Source of the DNA: CAYYIS01 sp964470965
GTDB lineage: Bacteria; JAAXHH01; JABIQT01
Length of the DNA: 64,000 nt
Reading direction: 5' to 3'
Assembly (NCBI GenBank): GCA_964470965.1
Contig: CAYYIS010000002.1
Coordinates: 62,001-126,000, forward strand
The stretch's first letter is position 1. Each line of letters begins with the position of its first letter. Positions 1-8,227 of this stretch are shown piece after piece. The translations under genes were made by a program, and so were the position numbers. The notes below the pieces were generated by a model, which worked only from the letters and a program-made list of their open reading frames with translations, had not been told where the DNA came from and did no database searches.

Positions 1-598
1 TGATGTCCTCACGAATCTGTTCACTGGACACATCCGGATCGTGCTGCGCCGCGATGACCACCGTATCGATCCGCTCTGGCTTGCCGTCCACATATTCCAC
101 CGTTACTTGAGACTTGCCGTCCGGACGCAGATACGGAATCGTACCGTTTTTGCGCACATCCGACAGACCCCGGGTTAATTTATGAGCCAAGGAGATGGGC
201 AAGGGCATCAGTTCGGGGGTTTCGTCACAGGCGTAACCAAACATCATACCCTGATCTCCAGCGCCCTGGGTATCGACGCCCATCGCGATATCGGCGGACT
301 GACGGTCGATCGAGGTAAGGACCGCACAGGTTTCCCAGTCCAGACCGTAGCTGGAGTCAGTGTACCCGATAGATTTTAAGGTGCCGCGCACGGCGCCTGG
401 CATATCCACGTAGCCGTTCGTCGTAATCTCGCCTCCGATGACGACCATTCCTGTTGTAACAAACGTCTCACAGGCAACCCGGGCTTGGGCGTCCTGACTC
501 AGGATAGCGTCGAGAATAGCATCGGATACCTGATCCGCAATTTTATCGGGATGACCTTCCGTTACAGATTCAGAGGTGAACAGAAAACTCGGTGCCAT
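1..598 (-). CDS. metK: S-adenosylmethionine synthetase, N-terminal part (cut by window edge)
   Basis: This gene makes S-adenosylmethionine from ATP and methionine in the cytosol. About 199 residues are visible from the ATG at 598-596; the C-terminal half lies outside the window. The N-terminus carries the family signature GHPDKIADQVSDAILDA, and further on GAGDQGMMFGYA, the ATP-binding loop of MetK. The start is supported by a GAGGAG ribosome-binding site just upstream (about 604-609). It is the last gene of the minus-strand block but is separated from ptsI by nearly 600 bases. That gap holds a likely promoter of its own and a long structured leader, so it is probably transcribed independently. 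Confidence 0.96.
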   Translation of the reverse strand, partial: MAPSFLFTSESVTEGHPDKIADQVSDAILDAILSQDAQARVACETFVTTGMVVIGGEITTNGYVDMPGAVRGTLKSIGYTDSSYGLDWETCAVLTSIDRQSADIAMGVDTQGAGDQGMMFGYACDETPELMPLPISLAHKLTRGLSDVRKNGTIPYLRPDGKSQVTVEYVDGKPERIDTVVIAAQHDPDVSSEQIREDI

Positions 599-929
599 GC
601 AAAACTCCTCGAATAAAAATAAAAGTGAAGTGTACCGTTAAGACCATTCATTGAACCTCATACGGATACTTTCAAAAATACCCGCCGAGGTTGACTTTAG
701 GAACCATGAACGCGCACGGCTCGATCGATGCCCGAGATGTTACCGTTCCGCGGGGCCTGAAAACGAGGTCGGCAATATGATCATCGTCCGGTATCGCGAC
801 CGGCGGAATCACCGACAGAGCGGCTTAAGATTCCGTGGGCGGACGGTTAAAACTCAGCAACCGACGGTTTGTAGCCAGTAAAGTTTCCGGTGTACTGCAG
901 ACGTACCGTTCGTCGGCTAAAGTAGAACT
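599..929 (-). promoter_or_regulatory. Long structured 5' leader of metK (candidate cis-regulatory RNA)
   Basis: If transcription starts about 7 bases after the TATAAT at 936-941, the metK mRNA has a leader of about 330 nt without a convincing ORF. Read on the minus strand it can form several hairpins. CCGACG at 911-916 can pair with CGTCGG at 861-866. GTCGG (812-816) and CCGAC (768-772) can enclose CCGGT-CGCGAT-ACCGG (788-803). Nearer the gene, AACCTC (687-692) pairs with GAGGTT (654-659) around an inner GGGTA/TATCC stem. I do not see the conserved core of the SAM-I riboswitch. A regulatory role is inferred from length, structure and position before a SAM synthetase gene. Confidence 0.4.
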
Positions 930-935
930 TGAGAT

Positions 936-963
936 ATTATACGCCACAATCGATTTTCCGCAA
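936..963 (-). promoter_or_regulatory. Predicted sigma-70-type promoter of metK
   Basis: On the minus strand a perfect TATAAT -10 box (941-936) follows a TTGCGG -35-like box (963-958) with a 16-base spacer. It sits between the end of ptsI and metK in the right direction to drive metK. The -35 box matches the consensus only in part. Confidence 0.5.
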
Positions 964-1195
964 CGGGAAACGAGGCTTTGGTAGCAGAACGAATCAGCCG
1001 CCAATGCCGGCTACAGGAATCCCAGATTTCATGATAGTTCTTCGATCTTATACAACTTAATTTCAGAACCCGACATACCTTCAGAACTCGACATACCGTA
1101 ATATAAAAGGTCTTATCAAAAAACAACATGCACCTATAAAAAGCAACAGAAAACTGGGGAGCGCGCTTAATTTATTGGAGGTGAATAGGAGGGAA
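964..1195. other. Spacer between ptsI and the metK promoter, with an 18-bp tandem repeat
   Basis: No gene is recognised here. Positions 1062-1079 and 1080-1097 are two adjacent copies of an 18-base unit (TTCAGAACCCGACATACC) differing at one base. A short open frame on the minus strand covers it but has no family resemblance or usable start signal. Confidence 0.5.
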
Positions 1196-2929
1196 TCAAC
1201 CTGCGAGTCTGTCCTTGACGTACTCGTGGATTTCATCGGAATTCGGAAGAGACAGGACGTGGTCGGCGATTTCTTTGAGATCTGAATAGCAAGCGGAGCG
1301 AATGGTTCTTTTGACCTCGGGAATATCTATGGGGCTCATGCTCAGTACATCCAAACCCAGACCGAGAAGAAGACAGGCCGTGTATGGGTCCCCGGCCATC
1401 ATGCCGCATACACCGACCCAGATGTTATTGTCATGCGCCGCCTTGACTACACGGCTGATAAGATGCAGAACGGCCGGATCATATGCGTCATAAATCGACG
1501 CAACCCCGGGATTACCTCGGTCGACGGCAAGGGTATACTGAATAAGATCGTTAGTCCCTATACTGAAAAAATCCGCCTCCAGTGCCAGGTTGGAGGCGGT
1601 AATGGCTGCGGAAGGAACCTCAATCATAATGCCTACCTGCATCGACTCGTCGAACGGTGTTCCCTCCGCGGTGAGTTCCCGACGAACTTCGTTGAGCACC
1701 TCTTTAGCCTGGCGAATTTCCGATACTCTTGAGATCATCGGGAACATGATACTCAGATTGCCCACCGTGCTGGCGCGCAGTATAGCGCGCAGTTGTACCT
1801 TGAAGATCTCAGGATTTGCCAGACACAACCGAATCCCCCTGAACCCGAGGGCCGGATTGGCTTCCGAATTCAAGGACACGCGATCCGGCATCTTATCCGT
1901 CCCCAGATCCAGGGTACGGATGACCACCGGTCTCGGCGACATCTGTTCCGCTATTTTACGATAAGCCTGGTATTGCTCTTCTTCTGACGGAAGACCATGC
2001 CGGAGCAGATAAAGGAACTCTGTTCTGTACAGACCGATGCTGTCTGCACCGTGGGAGAGAACGGTCTCCACTTCACTGGGAAGTTCAATATTCCCAGACA
2101 GTTCGACGGTATGTCCGTCTTCGGTGGTGGCCGGGGCATCCAGAAACTGGAGCAGTTCATGTTCGACAATGGAAATTTCGGTCTGTGCTTGCTCATAGCG
2201 ATCGATAGTTCCCGGCGAAGGATCGACGAACAGCCGTCCCGCGGTGCCATCTACGATCAAGCGTGTCCCTTCTTCTATCTCGCTGGTCGCGACGTTGGTG
2301 CCGACCACGGCTGGCACCGCCAGACCTCTCGCCACGATGGAGGTGTGGGAAGCCTGTCCTCCCACATCCGTGACAAAGCCGCAGACGTGGGAACGATCTA
2401 TTTCAGCGGTATCGGTAGGAGACAGATTATGGGCGACAACGATGACCGGCTCATCCATTTCCTGCAGTGGTGTCCGCGCCATGCCCGCGAGACGGGCGAG
2501 AACGCGGTAGCGGACATCCTCGAAATCGGCGGTCCGCTCCCGGAAAAACGGATTCTCGACGGCGGACATACTGGCGATCCAGCCCTGCATGATATCGTCA
2601 AAAATGTATTCTGCGTTTCGAGCCTCCCGGCGGATTCTGACGACGGTTACATCCACGATTTCGGGGTCTTCCAGAACCGCCCTGTGCGACCGAAAAATAC
2701 CGGAGATCTCCTCATCCGCTTTCATGGCGATGCGTTTCTGGAGGGCGACTACTTCATCGAGGGCTTCATCGATGGCTTTACGGAACCGGGCGATTTCCCT
2801 GTCAATTTCCGAATCGGCGACCGTATGTTCCGTGACTTTGAAACCGGTACGATCGAAGATGAAGGCACGACCGATAGCGATACCCGGAGAGGCGGCGATG
2901 CCGGTTATAATGCGATCGTGTTCGTTCAT
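1196..2929 (-). CDS. ptsI: Phosphoenolpyruvate-protein phosphotransferase, PTS enzyme I
   Basis: Enzyme I transfers phosphate from phosphoenolpyruvate to HPr, the first step of the phosphotransferase system. At 577 residues it has the normal family length. The phosphohistidine site is GGQASHTSIVARG (His195), followed by GLAVPAVVG. The C-terminal PEP-binding barrel ends with the reactive cysteine in GVCGMMAGDP near residue 505. Its start overlaps the ptsH stop by 4 bases, so the two are translationally coupled. With hprK upstream and no EII permease in view, it may serve a regulatory PTS rather than, or in addition to, sugar uptake. Confidence 0.97.
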   Translation of the reverse strand: MNEHDRIITGIAASPGIAIGRAFIFDRTGFKVTEHTVADSEIDREIARFRKAIDEALDEVVALQKRIAMKADEEISGIFRSHRAVLEDPEIVDVTVVRIRREARNAEYIFDDIMQGWIASMSAVENPFFRERTADFEDVRYRVLARLAGMARTPLQEMDEPVIVVAHNLSPTDTAEIDRSHVCGFVTDVGGQASHTSIVARGLAVPAVVGTNVATSEIEEGTRLIVDGTAGRLFVDPSPGTIDRYEQAQTEISIVEHELLQFLDAPATTEDGHTVELSGNIELPSEVETVLSHGADSIGLYRTEFLYLLRHGLPSEEEQYQAYRKIAEQMSPRPVVIRTLDLGTDKMPDRVSLNSEANPALGFRGIRLCLANPEIFKVQLRAILRASTVGNLSIMFPMISRVSEIRQAKEVLNEVRRELTAEGTPFDESMQVGIMIEVPSAAITASNLALEADFFSIGTNDLIQYTLAVDRGNPGVASIYDAYDPAVLHLISRVVKAAHDNNIWVGVCGMMAGDPYTACLLLGLGLDVLSMSPIDIPEVKRTIRSACYSDLKEIADHVLSLPNSDEIHEYVKDRLAG

Positions 2930-3201
2930 TCATCCTCTCCGAAATTGTTTTCTACCATTTTCACAAGGGCGTTTACTGCTTCCTGCGCATCGGTGCCGTC
3001 AGCCTGGATAGTGATGGAACATCCGGGCTCCGCCGCCAGAGAAAGGACCGCAATAATGCTCTTGCCGTTCACACTCAACTCGTCCTTTGTGATCGAAATC
3101 TCGGAGACAAATCTGGACGCTATTCGCACCATCTCGCCAGCCGGACGCATATGCAGTCCTGTTTTGTTCCGTATGGTTACGATCCGTTCTTCCATGGTCA
3201 T
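2926..3201 (-). CDS. ptsH: Phosphocarrier protein HPr
   Basis: This is the small phosphocarrier (91 residues) between enzyme I and downstream acceptors. His17 in TGLHMRPAGE is the site phosphorylated by enzyme I. Ser48 in NGKSIIAVLSLAA corresponds to the regulatory Ser46 phosphorylated by HPr kinase, whose gene lies 8 bases upstream. The presence of both sites and both partner genes indicates a working regulatory loop. A start 6 bases further in (second Met) is also possible. Confidence 0.97.
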   Translation of the reverse strand: MTMEERIVTIRNKTGLHMRPAGEMVRIASRFVSEISITKDELSVNGKSIIAVLSLAAEPGCSITIQADGTDAQEAVNALVKMVENNFGEDE

Positions 3202-3209
3202 TCCGTTTC

Positions 3210-4178
3210 TTATTCGAAATCTTCGCGATCGTAGATAGAGCCCGCTGAATGTTTGCGCATTGCTTCGATAAGCCGTTCGTTCAACTGGGCCGCCGGGTGC
3301 TCTCCAACGACTTTGAGCAGGTGATTCAAGGCGATCACCTCGGCGATGACCGTCAAGTTCTTGCCTGGCACGATCGGTAGCAGAACATAAGGCAGTTCCA
3401 CGCCCAGCAGTGTGGTTGTCTGCTCTTCAATGCCCACACGTTCGTATTCGGTGTTGCGATCCCATTCCTCCAGCCTTACGACCACTTCCACACGTTTTCG
3501 GATTCGAATTGCCCGGATGCCGAAAAGAGCCGGGACGTCTATGATACCGATGCCCCGGATTTCCATGTAGTGTTGCATGTGCTCATCCCCAGCGCCCATG
3601 AGCACTCCTCTGCGCATCCGATACACCGTGACTGCATCATCCGCAACCAGACGATGGCCGCGTTCCACAAGGTCAAGCGCAGTCTCACTCTTTCCGATAC
3701 CGCTTCTACCCGTAAACAGAAGTCCTATGCCATACACATCCACCAGGGAACCGTGAACCGATTCACGGGGAGCGAAATGAGGCTCAAGATACTCCACGAT
3801 AGAATGAGTAAATTCATCCGTTGTCAGCCCGGAAACGAGTACAGCCGTGTTATGCTGGCTGGCGGCGTTCAGCAATTCATCCGGCGGCGTCAGGTTCTTG
3901 GTAACCACAATACATGGCACATCAAATGACAGAACGTTCTCTACCGCTAACAGGCGCGCTTCGGAGGACAGGCTCAGCAGATACCCGTACTCCGTCTCTC
4001 CCAGTATCTGAATACGGTTGGGCGCAAACCGGCCTGTAAATCCGGAGAGGGCCATACCGGGCCGGTTAATGGAGCTGTTGGTTATTTCCTTATCCCCACC
4101 GGTCTCGCCGTTGCTTGAAGAGAGCCGGAGATCCTTCCGTTCCTGAAGTTCCCGGATCGAAATAGGCTGAATTTTCAT
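3210..4178 (-). CDS. hprK: HPr kinase/phosphorylase
   Basis: HprK phosphorylates and dephosphorylates the regulatory serine of HPr in response to the energy state. It has a Walker A loop GRSGIGKSETALDL near residue 157, a histidine in the preceding VHGSLVDVYG motif, and the HprK signature MEIRGIGIIDVPALFG. The length of 322 residues is typical. The ATG at 4178 is chosen over the GTG one codon earlier because the AGAGGG ribosome-binding site is better spaced from it. The gene is followed closely by ptsH and ptsI. Just upstream lies the decayed hpf remnant. Confidence 0.95.
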   Translation of the reverse strand: MKIQPISIRELQERKDLRLSSSNGETGGDKEITNSSINRPGMALSGFTGRFAPNRIQILGETEYGYLLSLSSEARLLAVENVLSFDVPCIVVTKNLTPPDELLNAASQHNTAVLVSGLTTDEFTHSIVEYLEPHFAPRESVHGSLVDVYGIGLLFTGRSGIGKSETALDLVERGHRLVADDAVTVYRMRRGVLMGAGDEHMQHYMEIRGIGIIDVPALFGIRAIRIRKRVEVVVRLEEWDRNTEYERVGIEEQTTTLLGVELPYVLLPIVPGKNLTVIAEVIALNHLLKVVGEHPAAQLNERLIEAMRKHSAGSIYDREDFE

Positions 4179-4223
4179 CACAACCCTCTACTTTGACGGC
4201 ACGGAACTGGCCCGAACCATTCT

Positions 4224-4552
4224 TTATCTGTTCTTGGGAATGTGAAAAGACTTACGGCCTTTTGCCTTATGGTTATACTATTTCGCATTGTATTTCTTGT
4301 TCTGGCAAAAGATCTTCCGACGCATGATCGATCGCTAGAAACCTTTCGGCAGGTTCTTCTTTACTGACAAGCACGGTGCCATTCAATTTCCTATTTGAAT
4401 TCGTCCGTATTTCAGTATCTCGTAAACGTAGGGGTCAAATCCATATCGATGATGTCCTCAACTCACCAGCCTCATCTCTGAAGTCGATCTTCGCCGTGTG
4501 TTCTGTGACTCTCGCCCGATTCAATATGCCGGGCAGGGATGGAAACATCCAT
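4224..4552 (-). pseudogene. Degraded hpf/raiA (ribosome hibernation promoting factor)
   Basis: Read on the minus strand, successive frames give pieces resembling HPF in the correct order. The N-terminus is MDVSIPARHIE...GEDRLQR, then TGA. The middle is DIIDMDLT...NTDEFK, interrupted by TGA and TAG. The core NGTVLVSKEEPAERFLAIDHASEDL follows in a third register. The tail KGRKSFHIPKNR ends in TAA at 4224-4226. The total span of about 110 codons fits a short HPF, and rpoN-hpf is a widely conserved order. Stops and frameshifts mean no intact protein is made as read. The identification rests on my recall of family patterns, not a search; sequencing error is a weaker alternative because there are at least three separate lesions. 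Confidence 0.6.
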
Positions 4553-4580
4553 TACATTTTTTCCTGTGAGTAAGAGAAAT

Positions 4581-6089
4581 TCACACCCGTTTTCTCATAC
4601 GGGCGGTAGGAATATGCAGCTGGTCCCTATATTTAGCCACGGTTCTCCGTGCGATATCCACGCCCTCGCCATGAAGGATGCCCACCACCTTCTGATCGCT
4701 CATAGGAGATAGCGGATCTTCGTTTTTAATAAGCTGGCCGATACGATCCTTGACGCTCTTCGTCGCCAGTTGGTGTCCGTCCTGGGTGTCGATCGTCCCG
4801 TCAAAAAAATATCTGAGTGAGAACACACCACGTGGAGTCTGAACATATTTTCCCTGGGTTACGCGACTGACAGTGGCGGGGTGGATGCCGATCGCGTCTG
4901 CGGCATCCTGGAGGATCATGGGGCGAAGGTAGGAAAGACCTTTGTCTAGAAACTCACGTTGCGCGTCGACAATATAGTTCATGACTCTCCGCATGGTCGT
5001 CCGACGCTGTTCGATCGAGTGTACCAGCCAGTTTGCGTCGTTGAGTTTTTTACGAACGTACTGACGCACTTCGACCGGCTCGTTGGAATTCCGGTTCAAG
5101 AGTTTGTGATACAGCTTGCTGACCCGAAGCCGGGGCAGGTTTTTTTCGTTGAGCAGAACAACGTATTCGCCGTCCACTAGTTCAACTAATAGATCCGGTA
5201 TGATCGGGATGGCAGCCTCATCACTGATGGAAAGACCTGGTTTGGGATTGAGCCCGGCAATGATTTCGATAGCTCCCTGTATTGCTTTTAGCGGTGTCTT
5301 CAGCGATTTTTTCATGATCGCCAGGCGGCGATTCCGAAGATCATCCCAGTGATCCCGTACCATAATGGCAGAAAGAGAATCCGCCTGACCGATAGACTCC
5401 AGCTGGAGCAGGAGGCACTCTTGAAGATCCCGAGCGCCGACGCCTACAGGCTCTAGGCTCTGTATCATCAGCAATATCCGCTCTATTCGCTGCACAGCCA
5501 TATTGAAGACCACGGCGATTTCTTCGAGAGATATCCTCAACAGACCGTCATCCTCGAGATTACCGATAAGGTATTCGCCGATTTCCCGTTCCCGGGCGGA
5601 CATATCGAGCAGATGGAATTGTTCTAACAGATGCTCTTCGAGGCTTATACCCGATTTACCTTCGCGATCCAGTAAATTCTGATCTTCATCTTTTTCGTAC
5701 TGCTCGTGGTATTCCTTTTCGTATACGGCACCGTCCCTCAGATATTCGTCCCAGTCTATTTCATTGCTATCTTCGTTTTTGAGTTCTTTCTCTTCGGCGG
5801 CATTGCCGTCTCTCAGGTATTCGTCCCAGTCGATCTCTTGATCGTCTTCTTTTTTCTCCGCTTCGGATTCTGCATGCTCTTCCGCCGCCTCATCCTCTTC
5901 CGCACTTGCTGTGTTCTCGCCCTCTTCATCCTCTTCGTCTTCTTCGATGACTTCAAGTAGCGGATTATCTTCGAGTTTCTGCTTCAATTCGGTCTCAAGC
6001 TCCAGCGCGGTGTACTGCAGCAGCTTAAGCGAGTACATCAATTGAGGAGATAATTTCTGGGATAATTCCTGTCGTAATCCTAGGTCCAT
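4581..6089 (-). CDS. rpoN: RNA polymerase sigma-54 factor
   Basis: Sigma-54 directs RNA polymerase to -24/-12 promoters that need an AAA+ activator. The N-terminal activator-interacting region (residues 1-48) has the leucine/glutamine pattern LSQKLSPQLMYSLKLLQ. Residues 49-137 form a very acidic region II containing a duplicated EIDWDEYLRDG motif (85-95 and 110-120). The core-binding and helix-turn-helix regions follow (IHPATVSRVTQGKYVQTP). The C-terminus carries the RpoN box ARRTVAKYRD (480-489). It lies 41 bases after lptB and is followed by the hpf remnant and hprK. The 502-residue length is slightly long because of the acidic insert. Confidence 0.97.
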   Translation of the reverse strand: MDLGLRQELSQKLSPQLMYSLKLLQYTALELETELKQKLEDNPLLEVIEEDEEDEEGENTASAEEDEAAEEHAESEAEKKEDDQEIDWDEYLRDGNAAEEKELKNEDSNEIDWDEYLRDGAVYEKEYHEQYEKDEDQNLLDREGKSGISLEEHLLEQFHLLDMSAREREIGEYLIGNLEDDGLLRISLEEIAVVFNMAVQRIERILLMIQSLEPVGVGARDLQECLLLQLESIGQADSLSAIMVRDHWDDLRNRRLAIMKKSLKTPLKAIQGAIEIIAGLNPKPGLSISDEAAIPIIPDLLVELVDGEYVVLLNEKNLPRLRVSKLYHKLLNRNSNEPVEVRQYVRKKLNDANWLVHSIEQRRTTMRRVMNYIVDAQREFLDKGLSYLRPMILQDAADAIGIHPATVSRVTQGKYVQTPRGVFSLRYFFDGTIDTQDGHQLATKSVKDRIGQLIKNEDPLSPMSDQKVVGILHGEGVDIARRTVAKYRDQLHIPTARMRKRV

Positions 6090-6130
6090 GTCTATTCTGT
6101 TCTTAGTGGATCAGCGTTCTCTTGAGTAGA

Positions 6131-6874
6131 CTAATCCAAGCGGAATCGTTCTCCAAGGTAAATACGGCGTGCCTCCGGATCATTGGCCAGAAACTCCGCC
6201 GTTCCGGACTTCAATATTGCGCCATCCGCCATTATGTAGGCCCGATCGGTAATTTGCAGTGTTTCCCTCACCGTATGATCGGTAATCAGAATCCCCAGCC
6301 GCCGGTCCTTCAAACGCCGAATCATTTCTTGGATGTCCTCTACCGCTATAGGGTCGATACCTGCAAACGGTTCATCCAGCAGGATAAAGCTGGGATCGGT
6401 CACCAGCACCCGGCTGATTTCCGTCCGGCGGCGCTCCCCGCCGGACAGGGTATAGGCTTTCTTCCGGGCCAGGTGGGAGATACCGAAGTCCTCCAGATAA
6501 GAGGCCATCCGCTCCCGCCGTTCTTTTTTTGACAGGGGCATCGTCTCCAGAATAGCCATCAGATTTTCTTCAACCGTCATCTTCCTGAAGATCGACGGCT
6601 CCTGGGCCAGATATCCGATACCGCGACGGGCCCGGCGATACATAGGCCACGCGGTGATATCCTCCCGCTCGCCGCTTTCCGAATCCTCAATTATGATCTT
6701 ACCGGATTGCGGTCTTATCATACCGACGATCATGTAGAAAGTAGTCGTCTTCCCAGCCCCGTTGGGACCCAGAAGACCGACCACTTCGCCCTCTTCGACA
6801 CGGATACTTACGTCGTTAACGACGCATCGCCTCTGATACGATTTAACCAATTGTTCCGCCGTCAGACACCGCAC
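6131..6874 (-). CDS. lptB: LPS export ABC transporter ATP-binding protein LptB
   Basis: LptB is the cytoplasmic ATPase of the Lpt machine that extracts lipopolysaccharide from the inner membrane. The 247 residues contain Walker A GPNGAGKTTTFYMI, signature LSGGERRRTEISR and Walker B FILLDEPFAGIDP, with the LptB-typical Q-loop region GYLAQEPSIFRKMTVEEN. Translation probably starts at the GTG at 6874, preceded by an AGGAT site. It follows the lptA stop by 15 bases and precedes rpoN. The permeases LptF and LptG are not in the window. Confidence 0.95.
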   Translation of the reverse strand: MRCLTAEQLVKSYQRRCVVNDVSIRVEEGEVVGLLGPNGAGKTTTFYMIVGMIRPQSGKIIIEDSESGEREDITAWPMYRRARRGIGYLAQEPSIFRKMTVEENLMAILETMPLSKKERRERMASYLEDFGISHLARKKAYTLSGGERRRTEISRVLVTDPSFILLDEPFAGIDPIAVEDIQEMIRRLKDRRLGILITDHTVRETLQITDRAYIMADGAILKSGTAEFLANDPEARRIYLGERFRLD

Positions 6875-6889
6875 TTGATATCCTGATCT

Positions 6890-8182
6890 CTAGGGTATGC
6901 TGCCTTCCGCAGGTGTCGTATACGTTCCGATGACACCGCCACGTGCGGATACTTTGATCAGCTGTCCCCGGTCCAGTGTGACCGTGATCTCCGACGCGCT
7001 GATCCTGTTGTGCCCCGGCGGACCTTCGGAGACGGTCTCCGAGGGCTGATATTTACTCCTCGCATTCTGCGATGCGATGATTTCTTTAATCGTCTCACCG
7101 TCGAAGGCTACAGTAAGGGTACGCCCCTCAAGGGTACTCTTCTGCTGCGCCGGCCGTTTCTGCGCTACCTCTGTGCCGCCTTCAGGCGCGTAGGTCGCTT
7201 TTGCACGGCCGGTTACAACTGCCTGCGTTACAGAGTCTTCCTTGAGGGTCAGCAGTATATCATCTCCTGCGATATCGTTATTACCCTCACGAAGTACCGG
7301 CCGACCGATCAGATGCGCCTCTTCCCGGACATAGGTAAGCGTGTCACAGACTCCCTCCAGCGGTCCACGGGTTATGGTCACCGAGGCATATACGTCCACA
7401 TGTTTCTCAGCAAAGGAGTATACCATTCGTTTCCCCGTGACGACAATTTTTTCCTCCCCGTGCGCCTGTTGTTTTACAAGACGGGGAGACCCGGTAATCA
7501 GTGCCTGCTCCGGCACCCTGGAATAGTCTACCCGATCGCAGGTTACCGTGATCTGTTCAGACATGTCGGTTACCGTCACAGAATCCTGAACCACCGCCCG
7601 AATCGCCGTATCCGAATCCGCGAAATAATACTCCAGGCGCTGCCCGGTAATGAGGACTTCCTCATCCTCCTTGTAACGCGTCAGCCTGGGAGAACCGGTA
7701 ATTTCCGCATAATGGGCCCGGTGAAAATAATCGCCGTCCGTTCCCGTCAGCGTGATGCCTTCCTCTGTATCGACTATGCGGACGCCACCACTTGCCTCCG
7801 CATGACGGTCTTTCTTATAATAAACTACATGCTCCGCGAAAAGTGTCGTCTGATCCCTTTCTATCTCCACTTTGCCGTCCAGGATCAATTGACCTTTCTT
7901 TTTCCTGTATTGCACGTAATCGCTCTTCAGCGTCGTTTCACCGTGAACGATCCATACGTTCCCCACCAGATGCGACACGTCATCGACACCGGTACCGCGC
8001 CATGTGTCTGCGTGCCGAACATCGATGGGATCAGATTGACCCAGCAGTGTAACTGGCACGGCTAGCTGCCCGCAAAGCATCAAAACACCAACGCTTAATC
8101 GGTAGCTAACACAACACTTGGATCCCGTTAATATAATGTGGACACCCCAAACCGTCAAGAGGGTATACCAATTTTTTCCCAT
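6890..8182 (-). CDS. lptA: LptA/OstA-family periplasmic LPS transport protein, long form
   Basis: This protein belongs to the OstA/LptA beta-jellyroll family that forms the periplasmic bridge carrying LPS. After an N-terminal hydrophobic signal region (about residues 25-48), the protein repeats short beta-strand units such as DYVQYRKKKGQLILDGKVEI and RLEYYFADSDTAIRAV along most of its 430 residues. Typical LptA is under 200 residues, so this version appears to carry two or more jellyroll domains. The start may be internal (Met34), since the first 33 residues precede the natural signal peptide. It sits between lptC and lptB, as expected. Confidence 0.85.
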   Translation of the reverse strand: MGKNWYTLLTVWGVHIILTGSKCCVSYRLSVGVLMLCGQLAVPVTLLGQSDPIDVRHADTWRGTGVDDVSHLVGNVWIVHGETTLKSDYVQYRKKKGQLILDGKVEIERDQTTLFAEHVVYYKKDRHAEASGGVRIVDTEEGITLTGTDGDYFHRAHYAEITGSPRLTRYKEDEEVLITGQRLEYYFADSDTAIRAVVQDSVTVTDMSEQITVTCDRVDYSRVPEQALITGSPRLVKQQAHGEEKIVVTGKRMVYSFAEKHVDVYASVTITRGPLEGVCDTLTYVREEAHLIGRPVLREGNNDIAGDDILLTLKEDSVTQAVVTGRAKATYAPEGGTEVAQKRPAQQKSTLEGRTLTVAFDGETIKEIIASQNARSKYQPSETVSEGPPGHNRISASEITVTLDRGQLIKVSARGGVIGTYTTPAEGSIP

Positions 8183-8227
8183 AATAATGATGCCTTATGG
8201 CCATTGTGGCACGTTTTGTGCTTGCGA

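Noticed and set aside
599..929. SAM-I (S-box) riboswitch before metK
   Set aside because: I cannot find the conserved S-box core; kept only as an unassigned structured leader.
917..1129. 70-codon minus-strand ORF in the ptsI-metK spacer
   Set aside because: It spans the 18-bp tandem repeat and the metK promoter, and has no ribosome-binding site or family resemblance.
1997..3238. 413-codon plus-strand ORF
   Set aside because: It is antisense to ptsI and ptsH, which have clear family motifs; no protein family resemblance of its own.
7010..8065. 351-codon plus-strand ORF
   Set aside because: It is a shadow frame opposite the lptA-like gene; composition is arginine-rich and unlike a real protein.
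8207..8221. Sigma-54-like site TGGCACGTTTTGTGC
   Set aside because: It matches the -24/-12 spacing, but it lies at the lptC/lptA boundary in the plus orientation, reading antisense into lptC, with no gene ahead of it.
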